A DNA stretch of 64,000 bases from a marine gamma proteobacterium HTCC2143 (GCA_000169075.1 AAVT01000002.1:124001-188000); one strand, 5' to 3'. Shown: positions 50,839 through 60,696, counted from the stretch's first letter. The notes: generated by a model not told the origin, from the letters alone. Numbers and translations are program-made.

Positions 50839-52497
50839 ATGAAGCATGCTGAGGCATTAGCGCAAGTTACCGCATCTGGTGAAGTGCACGAACTAATCGA
50901 CGTTGAAATGCATGGTCACCAATGCCGTGCTTATAAAAATGCACCGGCTACGCTGGGTGAACTATATGCCAGCGGCATATCTGACGAATGTTTCATCGTT
51001 TACGAAGACGAGCGCTACACGTTCAAAGAAGCGCATGATCGTTCGGCAAAAATCGCCAATATCATGGTCAGCCAATATGGCATTAAAAAGGGAGACCGTG
51101 TTGCCGTTGCCATGCGCAATTACCCAGAATGGGCGATGACATTTAGCGCTATCACATCCATTGGCGCTATTGCGGTTGCTGTAAATGCGCTTTGGAAAAC
51201 TGCGGAACTTAACTATGGCATGGAAGATTGTGGCGCCAAACTGATGTTTGCAGATCAGGAGCGAATTGACCGCTGCACACCATTCCACCATGAAAGTGGG
51301 CTAAAATTGGTCGCCATCCGTCCAACTGCAGAACTGCCATCTGACATCCCAAATCTAGCGCATCTTATAGCAAATGAGACTTCTGCTGAAATGCCACAGG
51401 TTGCCATAGAGCCAAATGATGATGCGACAATTTTATATACGTCGGGTTCAACTGGCCATCCAAAAGGCGTTGTTTCAAGCCATCGCGCGATCATTTCTGC
51501 CCTTTTGTCATGGGAGGCGGATGCTGTCGCGAGAACGGCGGTTTCGGGCGACGACTTGCTTGAAATCGATCACCAACTCGCGATTTTGGTTGGTGTGCCT
51601 TTGTTTCATGTTGCAGGTCTCCATTCGAATTATCTGGGGAGCTACCGTTCACAACGCAAAACGATATTCATGTATAAGTGGGATGTCGCAAAGGGCGCAG
51701 AAATAATAGAAAAAGAGAAAGTTGCCCTCTTCTTGGCACCTGCCTCTGTTACCGGAGATTTGGTTCATTATGCACAGCAATCAGGCAGCAATCTGAGCAC
51801 CTTGCTGACCGTAGGCGGTGGCGGTGAACCACGCGCGCCCGATCAAGTCCGTAAGATCGCAGCTGAGCTTGGTAATACGCAGCCCAATACAGGTTGGGGC
51901 ATGACAGAAACCAACGCCATCGGCACCAGTGTCGTTGGTGACGACTATGTCAGGCGAGCATCAAGCTCTGGCATGGTCGCAGCTGTTCTTGATATTTCAG
52001 TTGTGAATGATGCTGGCGAGCATCTGCCAGCCAGAGAACGCGGCGAGTTGCTAGTTCGAGGGGGCTCGATGTTCCGCGGCTATTGGAACAGGCCGGAGGC
52101 GAATGCCGAAAGCTTTACGGGCGCTTGGTTTCATACAGGTGACGAAGCTTATATTGACGAGGAAGGTTTCCTGTTCATCGTCGGCCGGATTAAGGATTTG
52201 GTCATTCGCGGCGGCGAGAATATAGGCTGCGGTGAAGTGGAAGCGGCATTGTTGGACCATGATAATATCATCGAAGCCTGCGTCTATGCTGTGCCAGATG
52301 AAAAGCTTGGCGAAGAACTGGGGGCTACGCTTTATGTCGATGCAGATTTAGAGGAGGGCGCACTGCGTGAATTCTTGAAACCACGCCTCGCCCACTTTAA
52401 GGTCCCGCGCTACATTCGTATGCAGAAAGACCCCTTGCCGCGCATTGCCTCAGGGAAAATTGACAGGATCACGGTGCGGAAAGAGGGCGGCGTCTAG
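50839..52497 (+). CDS. acyl-CoA synthetase (AMP-forming)
   Basis: A 552-residue ANL enzyme: P-loop ILYTSGSTGHPKG (about residue 197), GWGMTETNA (about 353), FHTGDEAYIDEEGFLFIVGRIKD (about 432-454), GGENIGCGEVE and the C-terminal Lys in PLPRIASGKIDR. It forms acyl-CoA from a carboxylic acid. GGGAG lies 9 bases before the ATG. The neighbouring enoyl-CoA hydratase and HCCA-isomerase-like genes suggest catabolism of an aromatic or terpenoid-like acid. Codon use is more GC-rich than that of its flanks, so it may be acquired. Confidence 0.9.
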   Translation: MKHAEALAQVTASGEVHELIDVEMHGHQCRAYKNAPATLGELYASGISDECFIVYEDERYTFKEAHDRSAKIANIMVSQYGIKKGDRVAVAMRNYPEWAMTFSAITSIGAIAVAVNALWKTAELNYGMEDCGAKLMFADQERIDRCTPFHHESGLKLVAIRPTAELPSDIPNLAHLIANETSAEMPQVAIEPNDDATILYTSGSTGHPKGVVSSHRAIISALLSWEADAVARTAVSGDDLLEIDHQLAILVGVPLFHVAGLHSNYLGSYRSQRKTIFMYKWDVAKGAEIIEKEKVALFLAPASVTGDLVHYAQQSGSNLSTLLTVGGGGEPRAPDQVRKIAAELGNTQPNTGWGMTETNAIGTSVVGDDYVRRASSSGMVAAVLDISVVNDAGEHLPARERGELLVRGGSMFRGYWNRPEANAESFTGAWFHTGDEAYIDEEGFLFIVGRIKDLVIRGGENIGCGEVEAALLDHDNIIEACVYAVPDEKLGEELGATLYVDADLEEGALREFLKPRLAHFKVPRYIRMQKDPLPRIASGKIDRITVRKEGGV

Positions 52498-52521
52498 GGC
52501 CAATGCCCGTGCCAGAACCAA

Positions 52522-52740
52522 TTAATTTTGGAATTGAGATATAAAAAAGGGGGCCTCGGTATAAAAACCAACAGCTCTAGAATCAGCTGCGGCTTGGGCA
52601 AAAGCCGCATTAACTTCGTTGATATCAGCTTGAGTCATGGCGACAGGCATTGTCTGCGTTGGCCTTAAAAAAGCCAAATAGGCTATGTGATAGCACTGCT
52701 TGATCTGGGCCGATACCTTCTTTTTGAACAGAACCCACAT
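52522..52740 (-). pseudogene. NADH:flavin oxidoreductase fragment
   Basis: MTQADINEVNAAFAQAAADSRAVGF matches the segment before the active-site helix of Old Yellow Enzyme family proteins. The parts before and after it (LRPTQTMPVAM and YTEAPFFISQFQN) do not give a complete barrel. It is a short remnant between the acyl-CoA synthetase and enoyl-CoA hydratase genes. Confidence 0.55.
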
Positions 52741-52792
52741 GCCAATGGTGCAATTTTACCGGACTAGCAGTCGGCATGCGGCCATAAATTCT

Positions 52793-52822
52793 AAATGAGG
52801 GAGGGGATTCCCTCCCTCATTT
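52793..52822. terminator. strong bidirectional intrinsic terminator
   Basis: A perfect 13-bp stem, AAATGAGGGAGGG pairing with CCCTCCCTCATTT around a GATT loop. It starts at the stop codon of the enoyl-CoA hydratase gene and separates it from the convergent acyl-CoA synthetase gene. T-rich bases stand on both sides. Confidence 0.85.
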
Positions 52823-53703
52823 TACAACTCGCTTCTCTTCCTTGGTTGCTCAGCCTTTGGGGCCTGACTGTAATCGCCAAACGGAGCATCGCGCTTTGTG
52901 ACGACCGCTTTAACGCCAAGATCACGGGCATCATTGACAAACCCTCGACCCTCGGGTGTATTACGCATTATGCCGTCCAATATGGGCCCTAGAGTTTGCG
53001 TACTCTGCAGTCCCATATTTTCATAAGCTTGGTTTACAATCAATTTCATGCACATCAACTGGCTAGACGGGATATTAGTCAGTTTTTCGGCAAGCTTCTG
53101 AACTTCGTTATCCAAATCCTCCAGCGGGTAAGAAAAGTTAATGAGTTCAATTTTGGCCGCTTCTTCGCCCGACAGCGATTCTCCGGTCAGAGCGTAATAT
53201 TTGGCTTTGGCAAGCCCAAGCCGGTAAATCCACATTCCGGACAAGTGGCAACCCCATACCCGCGCATAGGGCGTTCCAAACCGCGCGTCATCTGATGCAA
53301 TGACTAAGTCAGCACAAAGAGCGAGCTCCGATCCGCCACCAACACAGTAACCGTGGACTTTAGCGATTGTTGGCTTCCCGCCCCGGTGCAACCCCATGAA
53401 AGTCGGCATGTAATCGTGATACGGATCAGTAACAACTTGAACATCACGACCGGGATCGTAATTTTCTTCCTTCACCATTGGCGTGTGCTCCAAGCCATTG
53501 GAAAAATCGAATCCTCCACAAAAATTGTCTCCCGCGCCTTCAAGGATGATCACTTTAATTTCATCGTCCATATTGGCTTTACGCAGCGAATCGTTAATCC
53601 CGTACATCGTTTCGGGCAGAATGGTATTCGCCTTATTTGGACGGTTCATGGTGATCGTCGCAATGGCTCCGTTTTTTGTATATTTTACTATTTCATCAGT
53701 CAT
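52822..53703 (-). CDS. enoyl-CoA hydratase/isomerase family protein
   Basis: A 293-residue crotonase-fold protein: ITMNRPNKANTI near the start, EGAGDNFCGGFDFSNG (oxyanion-hole Gly, about residue 50-65), KVHGYCVGGGSELALCADLVIAS (about 115-137) and FGTPYARVWG. These bind acyl-CoA and hydrate or isomerise a double bond. The gene is divergent from the TetR regulator, with two operators between, and so is probably repressed by it. Confidence 0.9.
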   Translation of the reverse strand: MTDEIVKYTKNGAIATITMNRPNKANTILPETMYGINDSLRKANMDDEIKVIILEGAGDNFCGGFDFSNGLEHTPMVKEENYDPGRDVQVVTDPYHDYMPTFMGLHRGGKPTIAKVHGYCVGGGSELALCADLVIASDDARFGTPYARVWGCHLSGMWIYRLGLAKAKYYALTGESLSGEEAAKIELINFSYPLEDLDNEVQKLAEKLTNIPSSQLMCMKLIVNQAYENMGLQSTQTLGPILDGIMRNTPEGRGFVNDARDLGVKAVVTKRDAPFGDYSQAPKAEQPRKRSEL

Positions 53704-53736
53704 GTTGTGTCCTTGATCGGATATATTGAGTGTTAG

Positions 53737-53783
53737 CTTACCAGTCGGTAAGTTTTTTCATCTTGACTTACCAGGCGGTAAGT
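53737..53783. promoter_or_regulatory. tandem TetR operators between echA-like and tetR genes
   Basis: Two palindromes, CTTACCAGTCGGTAAG at 53737-53752 and ACTTACCAGGCGGTAAGT at 53766-53783, lie about 30 bases apart, close to three helical turns. They sit in the 114-base divergent region, so one regulator dimer pair could control both genes. One further copy is at 50433. Confidence 0.8.
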
Positions 53784-53817
53784 GTCAATCTTAGATATCG
53801 AATTGTGATGAGATATT

Positions 53818-54423
53818 ATGACTACGAAACATCGTTTTATTGCCGTCGCCAAGCGTCAATTTGCTGAAAACGGCTTTGACCGCACAAGTATTGCAAGCAT
53901 CGCAGATGAGCTCGGATTGACGAAACAGGCTTTACTGCATCATTTTGGTTCGAAGAAAAATCTCTATGGCGAAGTGCTACGACAGATTTCAGAACGTCAT
54001 ACCAGCATTGCCGCTAATCTGGTTCTTGAGACAGAAGATCCACGGACCCAATTGGAAACGGTACTCTTTGCATCGTTTGAAAACGCAATGGAAGAACCAT
54101 TGGAATCGCAATTACTGATGAGAGAGCTATTGGAAAATACGTCCAGGGCAGAAGTAGCAGATACTTGGTATTTAAAGTCAGCCATTGAGATGCTAGCCAA
54201 CATCGTTCTCGAATTGCCAGCATGGAAAAATGCGCCACGAACCGATGCCCTAACCTATGTTTATCAGCTTCTAGGGGCGATCAATTATTTCGCCATTTCC
54301 CAACCAACGCTAAAGCAGATGTTTGGTGCTCGACAAAGTAAGGCGATGGAAAAAACATTTCGCGCTGAGCTTTATCGGTTGATTCAGGCGGGTGTTTACA
54401 GAATTGCAATAAAGGAAAATTAG
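53818..54423 (+). CDS. TetR family regulator of the catabolic cluster
   Basis: A 201-residue regulator: FIAVAKRQFAENGFDRTSIASIADELGLTKQALLHHFGSKKNLY is the N-terminal helix-turn-helix, followed by a helical ligand domain. The upstream palindromes are the likely binding sites. It starts an operon with two DsbA/HCCA-isomerase-like genes (2-base gap, then 7-base overlap). The inducer is probably an acyl-CoA intermediate, which is inference. Confidence 0.9.
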   Translation: MTTKHRFIAVAKRQFAENGFDRTSIASIADELGLTKQALLHHFGSKKNLYGEVLRQISERHTSIAANLVLETEDPRTQLETVLFASFENAMEEPLESQLLMRELLENTSRAEVADTWYLKSAIEMLANIVLELPAWKNAPRTDALTYVYQLLGAINYFAISQPTLKQMFGARQSKAMEKTFRAELYRLIQAGVYRIAIKEN

Positions 54424-54425
54424 AT

Positions 54426-55106
54426 ATGAATGTGCTGCAAAGCGATTCGCCATTAATAGTCTATGTTGACGTTAAAAGCCCTTATGCATTCGTCGCCATC
54501 CGGCCAACTCTTGCTTTGGAAGTTGAACTTGGAATGAAGTTTGATTGGCGGCCTCTAACCTTGGATATTCCCAGCTACCTTGGCTCGGCTGAAAAAAAGG
54601 AGGGCAAAGTTGTCGCCTCGTCCGGGCGTAGCCCCAAGGTTTGGAACGCCATTCGGTACTCTTATGGTGACGCCCGGCGCTACGCTAAACGGCAAGGCTT
54701 AATACTAAAAGGTACGGAAAAAATCTGGGATTCCAGCATTGCTAATATTGGAATACTTTGGGTCGTTGAACAGGACCGGGATAAGCTGGGCGGCTACTTT
54801 GACGCCGTTTTCCCGCCGTTCTGGCGGCGCGAACTCGATATCGAAGATGTTGACGTTGTAAAGTCCTGTTTGGCTGCGGCGGGTGTTGATGCTGACGGTT
54901 TTGATGACTTTCAATCAGGCGAAGGCCGTGCCTTGCATGACGATTTACAGCCACAATTTCACCCTCACGGCATCTATGGTGTTCCGACTTATGTCATAGG
55001 TGATGAGGTGCTGTTTGGACGGGAGCATATACCCTATCTGCGCTGGCATCTGAGTGGTCAAAAAGGACCTGCCCCTGACATTGCTTACGAGATTGAACCA
55101 TGCTGA
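54426..55106 (+). CDS. DsbA family/2-hydroxychromene-2-carboxylate isomerase-like protein 1
   Basis: A 226-residue thioredoxin-fold protein without a CxxC motif. VYVDVKSPYAFVAIRPTLAL carries the Ser position of HCCA isomerases (SPYAF), and GVPTYVIGDEVLFGREHIPYL holds the cis-Pro loop and C-terminal pattern. Relatives use glutathione to isomerise an aromatic degradation intermediate. It follows the TetR gene by 2 bases and overlaps the next paralogue by 7. Confidence 0.85.
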   Translation: MNVLQSDSPLIVYVDVKSPYAFVAIRPTLALEVELGMKFDWRPLTLDIPSYLGSAEKKEGKVVASSGRSPKVWNAIRYSYGDARRYAKRQGLILKGTEKIWDSSIANIGILWVVEQDRDKLGGYFDAVFPPFWRRELDIEDVDVVKSCLAAAGVDADGFDDFQSGEGRALHDDLQPQFHPHGIYGVPTYVIGDEVLFGREHIPYLRWHLSGQKGPAPDIAYEIEPC

Positions 55107-55675
55107 CAGTTTATATAGATTTCAAATCACCCGCGTCATATTTGGCGATCAACCCGGTTTTGGCGTTGGTGGAGCGCCACGGTATCGCCTTGGCCTGGAA
55201 GCCATTTCGAACCTCAGAGCGTGAAGCACCCACAGTCACTGATAACGCCTCGGTTGCGCAGATGCATCGGAAAGTTCGCGCTGTTTCGAGACGCGTCATT
55301 CAGCAAAAATATGCGGCGCATCAAGGGATCAGCTTGGAATTCCCTGAGGCTGTTGGGAATACCGATCTTGCTCTTGGAGCATTGGCATTGACCAGCGGCG
55401 ATCCCTTGCCATTCATCAACGCGGCATTTGCGGCCTACTGGACCGATCATGCTGATCTGAATGCCCCGACTGCTCTCGCAATCTTGATGTCCGAAACGAT
55501 CGGAGAGGACTTCGTGCTTGATGAGAAAAGTTGTCTCGACGCGCTCGAATCATCACAGGCAGAAGCTGAAAAACTGGGTGTTGTCGACGCTCCTGCTTTT
55601 ATCATTCGAGATCAACTATTTATCGGCAGGGAACACCTACCCTGGATTGATGAAATTATTCGAATAGAGACTTAG
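55100..55675 (+). CDS. DsbA family/2-hydroxychromene-2-carboxylate isomerase-like protein 2
   Basis: A 191-residue paralogue of the preceding protein: VYIDFKSPASYLAINPVLAL at the start and VDAPAFIIRDQLFIGREHLPWI at the end. It overlaps the first gene by 7 bases, so translation is coupled and the two may form a heterodimer. Pairs of this kind occur in catabolic clusters; the reaction here is not known. Confidence 0.85.
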   Translation: MLTVYIDFKSPASYLAINPVLALVERHGIALAWKPFRTSEREAPTVTDNASVAQMHRKVRAVSRRVIQQKYAAHQGISLEFPEAVGNTDLALGALALTSGDPLPFINAAFAAYWTDHADLNAPTALAILMSETIGEDFVLDEKSCLDALESSQAEAEKLGVVDAPAFIIRDQLFIGREHLPWIDEIIRIET

Positions 55676-56061
55676 GCAGCATCTGCTTCATCATCTCGTG
55701 TTAAGCACAGGTAAAATAAATGGGCTGTTGTGAGCAGATTTTCTGGCAGATTTGCTGTGCCAAGGCTGAAAATTTCATAACTAGAATGCTTATTTCTCCG
55801 GGACCATGCGTGCGTTGGTGAACAGGCAATTCATAGCTGTTTATTCCTGAATGAGCGTGCGCAACAGTTCGCGCTACAAGTTTTTTATAGGAGTAGCGTC
55901 CCGGTGAGCTTTATCTAAGTCTCTAATTGATCACTTTGTTATCATCAAAAATATGAATTTTATTGAGGGACGTTCATAACAGTGATATTAGAATCATCGT
56001 TTATGAGTAATATTCTAGTAGCTAATACTCAACAAATAAGTTTTGCCAGGAGTCTTTTCCA
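55676..56061. other. intergenic region before the second acyl-CoA synthetase gene
   Basis: About 390 bases with no gene. The right part is AT-rich and probably holds the promoter of the gene at 56062. No repeat or strong hairpin was seen. Confidence 0.4.
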
Positions 56062-57717
56062 ATGCAATTTAGTTTGCCTCAACTTCACGAAGCCATAGCC
56101 GCAGCAGTCCCCGATCGTGAGGCCCTAGTTTTCAGGGATAAACGATTTACCTTCGCCCAACTCACGGATCGAACGCGCTGTCTTGCCAATTTTTTCCTTA
56201 GTCGTGGCATCACCATTCATCAGCAACGTAAAAACCTCGATAATTGGGAGTCTGGACAAGACCATGTTGCCCTGCTAATGCTTAACGGCAATGAGTATCT
56301 GGAAAGCACGCTCGGTGCATTAAAAGCACAAGCTGTCCCATTTAATGTGAATTTTCGTTATGTTGAAAAAGAGCTGCTATACGTTTTAAATAACGCCAAT
56401 GCCAAAGCGATTGTCTACCATTCACAGTTTGCGCCAAGGCTGTCAGCCATTCTTAAAGATCTTTCACACCCGGCTACATTAATTCAGGTGAAGGACGGGT
56501 CAGGCATTGAATTGTTACCCGGTGCCTTGGATTATGATGACCTTATTGCCAGTTCCTCCTCCAGTAAACCTAATGTGGTTTGGAGCCCGGATGATCTTTA
56601 CATGCTTTATACCGGGGGTACAACTGGGATGCCCAAGGGCGTTCTATGGAGACAAGGAGATCTGATAACTAGTGCACTGGGAGGGAAAAATTCTGATGGC
56701 TCTGTTATCGATTGTATAGACACCTTTACAGAACGAGCAACTGGGGGCCGGCGACACCGTTTTTTGACGACGCCACCTTTCATGCATGGCGCTTCGCATT
56801 GGCTCGCGTTTAATGCCTGGCATGGAGGCAATACCGTTATCGTTCAAAATAACGTTGAAAAACTCGACCCACCCGATGTCTTGTCGGTGATAGAAAAAGA
56901 ACGAGCGACCGCTTTAATGCTTGTTGGCGACGCCTTTGGTCGTCCAATTTTAGAAGAAATACAACGAGGAAACTACGACCTTTCCTGTATAAAAATTATC
57001 ATGAACAATGGCGCAATATTGAATCATCCCGTCAAAGTTGCCTTACTGGAAATGCTTCCGGCCGCAAAAATTGTCGACAATATGGGCGCCTCGGAAACGG
57101 GAAGTCAAGGTGTGAAAATCTCGACGCTAGAGGGAATCACATCGAAGAACAGCGCCGACGCCACAAATTTTAAACTTTCAGCCGACAATGTTGTGTTGAG
57201 CGAAGATTTACAGAAAGTTTTGGAAAAAGGACACGATGGAACAGGTTGGCTCGCTAAGAAGGTTCATGTACCGCTGGGTTACCTTGATGACAGGGAAAAA
57301 ACGCAGTCAACTTTTCCAGAAGTCGATGGCCAACGCTATGCCGTTCCCGGCGATAAGGTCCAGCTAAAAGAAGATGGAAACATCCTGTTTTTCGGCCGAG
57401 ATTCGGGCACTATCAATTCAGGAGGAGAGAAAATTTTTGCGGAAGAAGTAGAGCGAGCATTAAAGTATCACCCGAGTGTTTTTGATGCCGTTGTTGCCAG
57501 TCGTCCAAGCGAGCGATGGGGTAACGAAGTTGTCGCGGTTGTTCAATTACGAAAATCAAGTCCCTTCGACAAAAACAGTATATTAGACGAATGTGGGAAG
57601 CATATCGCTCGTTACAAATTGCCTAAGGCTTTTAGTATAGTTGCTACCATAAAACGTAGCCCTAGTGGCAAAGCAGATTATCGGTGGGCAAAACTGGAAG
57701 CCGAAAAAGCCTCTTGA
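56062..57717 (+). CDS. acyl-CoA synthetase (fatty acid type)
   Basis: A 551-residue ANL enzyme: MLYTGGTTGMPKGVLWRQ (P-loop, about residue 182), NMGASETGSQG (about 340), PGDKVQLKEDGNILFFGRDSGTINSGGEKIFAEEVE (about 431-466) and the C-terminal Lys in IKRSPSGKADYRW. Proteins with YTGGTTGMPKG and this extended middle part often act on large or steroid-like acids in actinobacteria and gammaproteobacteria; the substrate here is unknown. Confidence 0.9.
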   Translation: MQFSLPQLHEAIAAAVPDREALVFRDKRFTFAQLTDRTRCLANFFLSRGITIHQQRKNLDNWESGQDHVALLMLNGNEYLESTLGALKAQAVPFNVNFRYVEKELLYVLNNANAKAIVYHSQFAPRLSAILKDLSHPATLIQVKDGSGIELLPGALDYDDLIASSSSSKPNVVWSPDDLYMLYTGGTTGMPKGVLWRQGDLITSALGGKNSDGSVIDCIDTFTERATGGRRHRFLTTPPFMHGASHWLAFNAWHGGNTVIVQNNVEKLDPPDVLSVIEKERATALMLVGDAFGRPILEEIQRGNYDLSCIKIIMNNGAILNHPVKVALLEMLPAAKIVDNMGASETGSQGVKISTLEGITSKNSADATNFKLSADNVVLSEDLQKVLEKGHDGTGWLAKKVHVPLGYLDDREKTQSTFPEVDGQRYAVPGDKVQLKEDGNILFFGRDSGTINSGGEKIFAEEVERALKYHPSVFDAVVASRPSERWGNEVVAVVQLRKSSPFDKNSILDECGKHIARYKLPKAFSIVATIKRSPSGKADYRWAKLEAEKAS

Positions 57718-57831
57718 TTCATTTTAACGATAGATTATTACGATGGACAAACAAATAAAAAGGAGCGCATTGATCTTTCGGTAACCCAAAGAAACCATGA
57801 ATATTCCCATTACTTATCGCTAATGATTTTT

Positions 57832-59175
57832 TTATCTGTCACTAAGAGTTGTATGCTCTAGTGTACTATCCAGCGCTTTACCCAGTTTTTCCATGATCTC
57901 GTCAACTTGGGCTTCTGTGGTAATAAGTGGGGGGCATAATGCCAGGCTATTGCCTGCTACGGCTCTAACAATTAACCCGTTGTGCTGACATGCCAGCACA
58001 GCCTTAGCGCCTACACTGCCATCAGTGAAGGCTGCTTTGGTAGTCTTGTTGGCAACCAGCTCTAGCGCCGCGATCATCCCTTTTCCTCTTACCTCACCCA
58101 CGAGCGGATGATCTGAAAAAGCTTTTAGTCGACGTTGTAAATAGTCACCGGTACTGGCGGCTGTTTTGAAAATATTGTCGCGCTGATAAATTTCCAGAAC
58201 TTTTAAGGCGATGGCGCAACCCACTGGATGACCACTATAGGTATAACCGTGGCCAAAAACACCAACTTTTGAACTGAGCTCAACCATCGCTTCATACAAT
58301 TCGCTACGAATTATTGAAGCGCTGATCGGATAATAAGCAGAAGACATTTGTTTGGCCAAAGTCATCATGTCGGGTTGTTTAATATTCATGGTTGTGCAAC
58401 CAAAGTCATTGCCGGTGCGACCAAATCCGGTGATTACTTCATCAGCCCAGAATAGAATATTGTAACGTTGTAAGATGGTTTGTACTTTTTCGTAATAACC
58501 AGCAGGCGGCACGATAACACCACTGGCACCAGTGATGGGCTCAGCGATAAAGGCGGCGATCGTTTCTGGTCCTTCGCGCACAATCAGTTGTTCTAGGTTG
58601 TTGGTGATGCGGTTAACAAATTCGGCCTCACTTTCACCGTTATTGGCGCCGCGATAATAGTGGGGATGGTCGGTGCGCAAGATGCCCAGTGCATCAATGG
58701 GCGAATCAAAATGAGTGAGGTTGGCGGGTAGGCTGGTCAATGAGCCTGCGGCGACGGTCACGCCGTGGTAGGCTCGTTCGCGGGTAATGATTTTCCTTTT
58801 TTCGGGCTTTCCTAGCGCGTTAAAATAATAGCGTAGTAGTTTAATGTGGGTGTCGTTGGCGTCTGAACCTGAGTTGCCAAAAAATACTTTTGCGTTTTCG
58901 ACGGGTACCATCTCCGCTAAACGATTAGCGAGGTCAATACCCGCTTGATGCGTTTTTCCACCAAACATGTGAGTAAATGACATTTTTTTCATTTGCTCGT
59001 TACTGGCCGCTATTATTTCCTGATTACCGTAACCTAGCGAAGTACACCAAAGTCCAGCCATACCCTCTAGGTATTGTTTACCGTCTTTATCATAGACATA
59101 AATCCCTTCGCCGCGGTCGATCACTAATTGCTCTATAGCTTTAAAATTGGTTGTGGGATAAATAACTGCACTCAT
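57832..59175 (-). CDS. class III aminotransferase (omega-transaminase family)
   Basis: A 447-residue PLP enzyme: GMAGLWCTSLGYG (about residue 41), FFGNSGSDANDTHIKL (about 98), ITRERAYHGVTVAAGSLT (about 130), WADEVITGFGRTG (about 235; Asp binds the PLP nitrogen) and MTLAKQMSSAYYPISA (Lys forms the Schiff base, about 264). It moves an amino group from an amine or omega-amino acid to pyruvate. GGAGA lies upstream of the ATG at 59175, which I prefer to the longer frame. Confidence 0.92.
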   Translation of the reverse strand: MSAVIYPTTNFKAIEQLVIDRGEGIYVYDKDGKQYLEGMAGLWCTSLGYGNQEIIAASNEQMKKMSFTHMFGGKTHQAGIDLANRLAEMVPVENAKVFFGNSGSDANDTHIKLLRYYFNALGKPEKRKIITRERAYHGVTVAAGSLTSLPANLTHFDSPIDALGILRTDHPHYYRGANNGESEAEFVNRITNNLEQLIVREGPETIAAFIAEPITGASGVIVPPAGYYEKVQTILQRYNILFWADEVITGFGRTGNDFGCTTMNIKQPDMMTLAKQMSSAYYPISASIIRSELYEAMVELSSKVGVFGHGYTYSGHPVGCAIALKVLEIYQRDNIFKTAASTGDYLQRRLKAFSDHPLVGEVRGKGMIAALELVANKTTKAAFTDGSVGAKAVLACQHNGLIVRAVAGNSLALCPPLITTEAQVDEIMEKLGKALDSTLEHTTLSDR

Positions 59176-59493
59176 AATGGTCTCCTGATTTTGACTCCAC
59201 CGAAAGAGCTGCCGTGACCGTGATAATACAGGCATTAATGCCGACAATACTACCTCTTAGAGTTTTCCTGACGGGCGATATGGGACGGTTGTTACCCGCA
59301 AAAAAATGTCGTTTACCTGGGGTTTGGTGTTGTTAGCTAATCTTCAGTTTAATCGGAGAACAAGTTATCGTCATGATTTAGATGTACTGAAAAATCGCTG
59401 TGATGCCATCCTCTTCGATGGTAGAAGACTCTGCTCTGGTTTAGCTACGTAGCTGCTGCTATATTCGTCAATAATAATACAGAGATAACGACT
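59176..59493. other. intergenic region between divergent transaminase and MFS genes
   Basis: About 320 bases. It presumably holds both promoters, since the two genes are transcribed away from each other. I see no clear operator or repeat. Confidence 0.4.
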
Positions 59494-60696
59494 ATGAAAG
59501 ACGGAGTTGAGGGGCAGGGTAGTGCCGGCACGGGTAAACGTTTCCCAGTTGCTGCACCTAACGGTGAAATCGCCCGTATTCTTTTGTCCTTCCTCGCTAC
59601 AGCAGGTTTGTTTTACGTCAACATTATGCCAGCGTTAGTGAATGGACTAATTGATGGACTGGGTTTTAGTAATCAGCAGGCCGGATTTGTTGGGTCAGCC
59701 AATGTATATGGCGCGGCTTTGGGTGCATTGGCGGCGGTTTTCATTGTCAAAAGGATCCAATGGAAGCCGTTGTCGTTATGGTTGTTACTGGGGTTGATGG
59801 CAGCTGATGTATTTTCGATGTATCTGGATACCCCAGCAACATTGATTGCGCTGCGCTTTTGCCATGGAGCCATTGGTGGACTGTTAGTGGGTATTGGTTT
59901 TTCGATAATTTCGAGAACCACCGAAGCCGACCGAACTTTTGGCTATCTGTTAACGGTACAATTTGGCCTCGGTGGTTTAGGCCTAATGTATTTGCCATCG
60001 TTAGTGCCCGAGTTTGGCACGTCTGTTTTGTTTTTGTCGCTGATCGCTTTTAGTGGCGTGACGTTACTGATGTTACCTTTTTTGTCGGATTATCCTATTG
60101 AGCAACCTACGCAAACCAGTGCCAATAACAACGCCGGCACCGGCATCAATATCAATATGTTAAGCATGGCGTTGCTGGCGATATTCTTATTTCAAGCGGC
60201 GAACATGGGTATCTATGCATATATCATCGGTATTGGAAAACACTTTGGCCAGGAAATGGGTTTTATCAGTTCTACTTTAGGTGTAGCGGCGTGGATCGCT
60301 ATTACTGGGTCGGTACTGGTGATTCTGATGTCTACCCGCTATGGACGAGTGGTGCCAATTGTTATCGCAACCGTATTAACCATCATTGGTACTTGGGTTT
60401 TGCATTATAGCGAGCAAAAATCCATGTACTGGATTGCTAATGTTGGCGTGGGTATTACTTGGGCGTTTGTTATTTCTTATCTCCTGGGTATGTGTTCAGA
60501 GTTTGATGCGCATGGACAGATGGCTGCATTGGCTGGGTTTGCATCCAAAATGGGTCTGGCCTCTGGACCTTTGGCGGCAGCTTTTTTAGTCGGTGATGAT
60601 AATTATGGCGCGTTAATCAATATAGCAGCGGTTGCGCTAGTTGGCAGTCTGTTGGTGGTTATCTTACCAGCATTCAGTCTAGATCAGCGCAACTAA
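59494..60696 (+). CDS. MFS transporter
   Basis: A 400-residue major facilitator with 12 helices. FYVNIMPALVNGLIDGLGFSNQQAGFVGSANVYGAALGAL is the first helix pair region, and FCHGAIGGLLVGIGFSIISRTTEADRTFGYLLTVQFGLGG follows. It resembles the YfcJ/YbfB-like and UhpC-distant bacterial families. It is divergent from the transaminase gene and may import an amine or organic acid that the transaminase uses; this is inference. Confidence 0.85.
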   Translation: MKDGVEGQGSAGTGKRFPVAAPNGEIARILLSFLATAGLFYVNIMPALVNGLIDGLGFSNQQAGFVGSANVYGAALGALAAVFIVKRIQWKPLSLWLLLGLMAADVFSMYLDTPATLIALRFCHGAIGGLLVGIGFSIISRTTEADRTFGYLLTVQFGLGGLGLMYLPSLVPEFGTSVLFLSLIAFSGVTLLMLPFLSDYPIEQPTQTSANNNAGTGININMLSMALLAIFLFQAANMGIYAYIIGIGKHFGQEMGFISSTLGVAAWIAITGSVLVILMSTRYGRVVPIVIATVLTIIGTWVLHYSEQKSMYWIANVGVGITWAFVISYLLGMCSEFDAHGQMAALAGFASKMGLASGPLAAAFLVGDDNYGALINIAAVALVGSLLVVILPAFSLDQRN

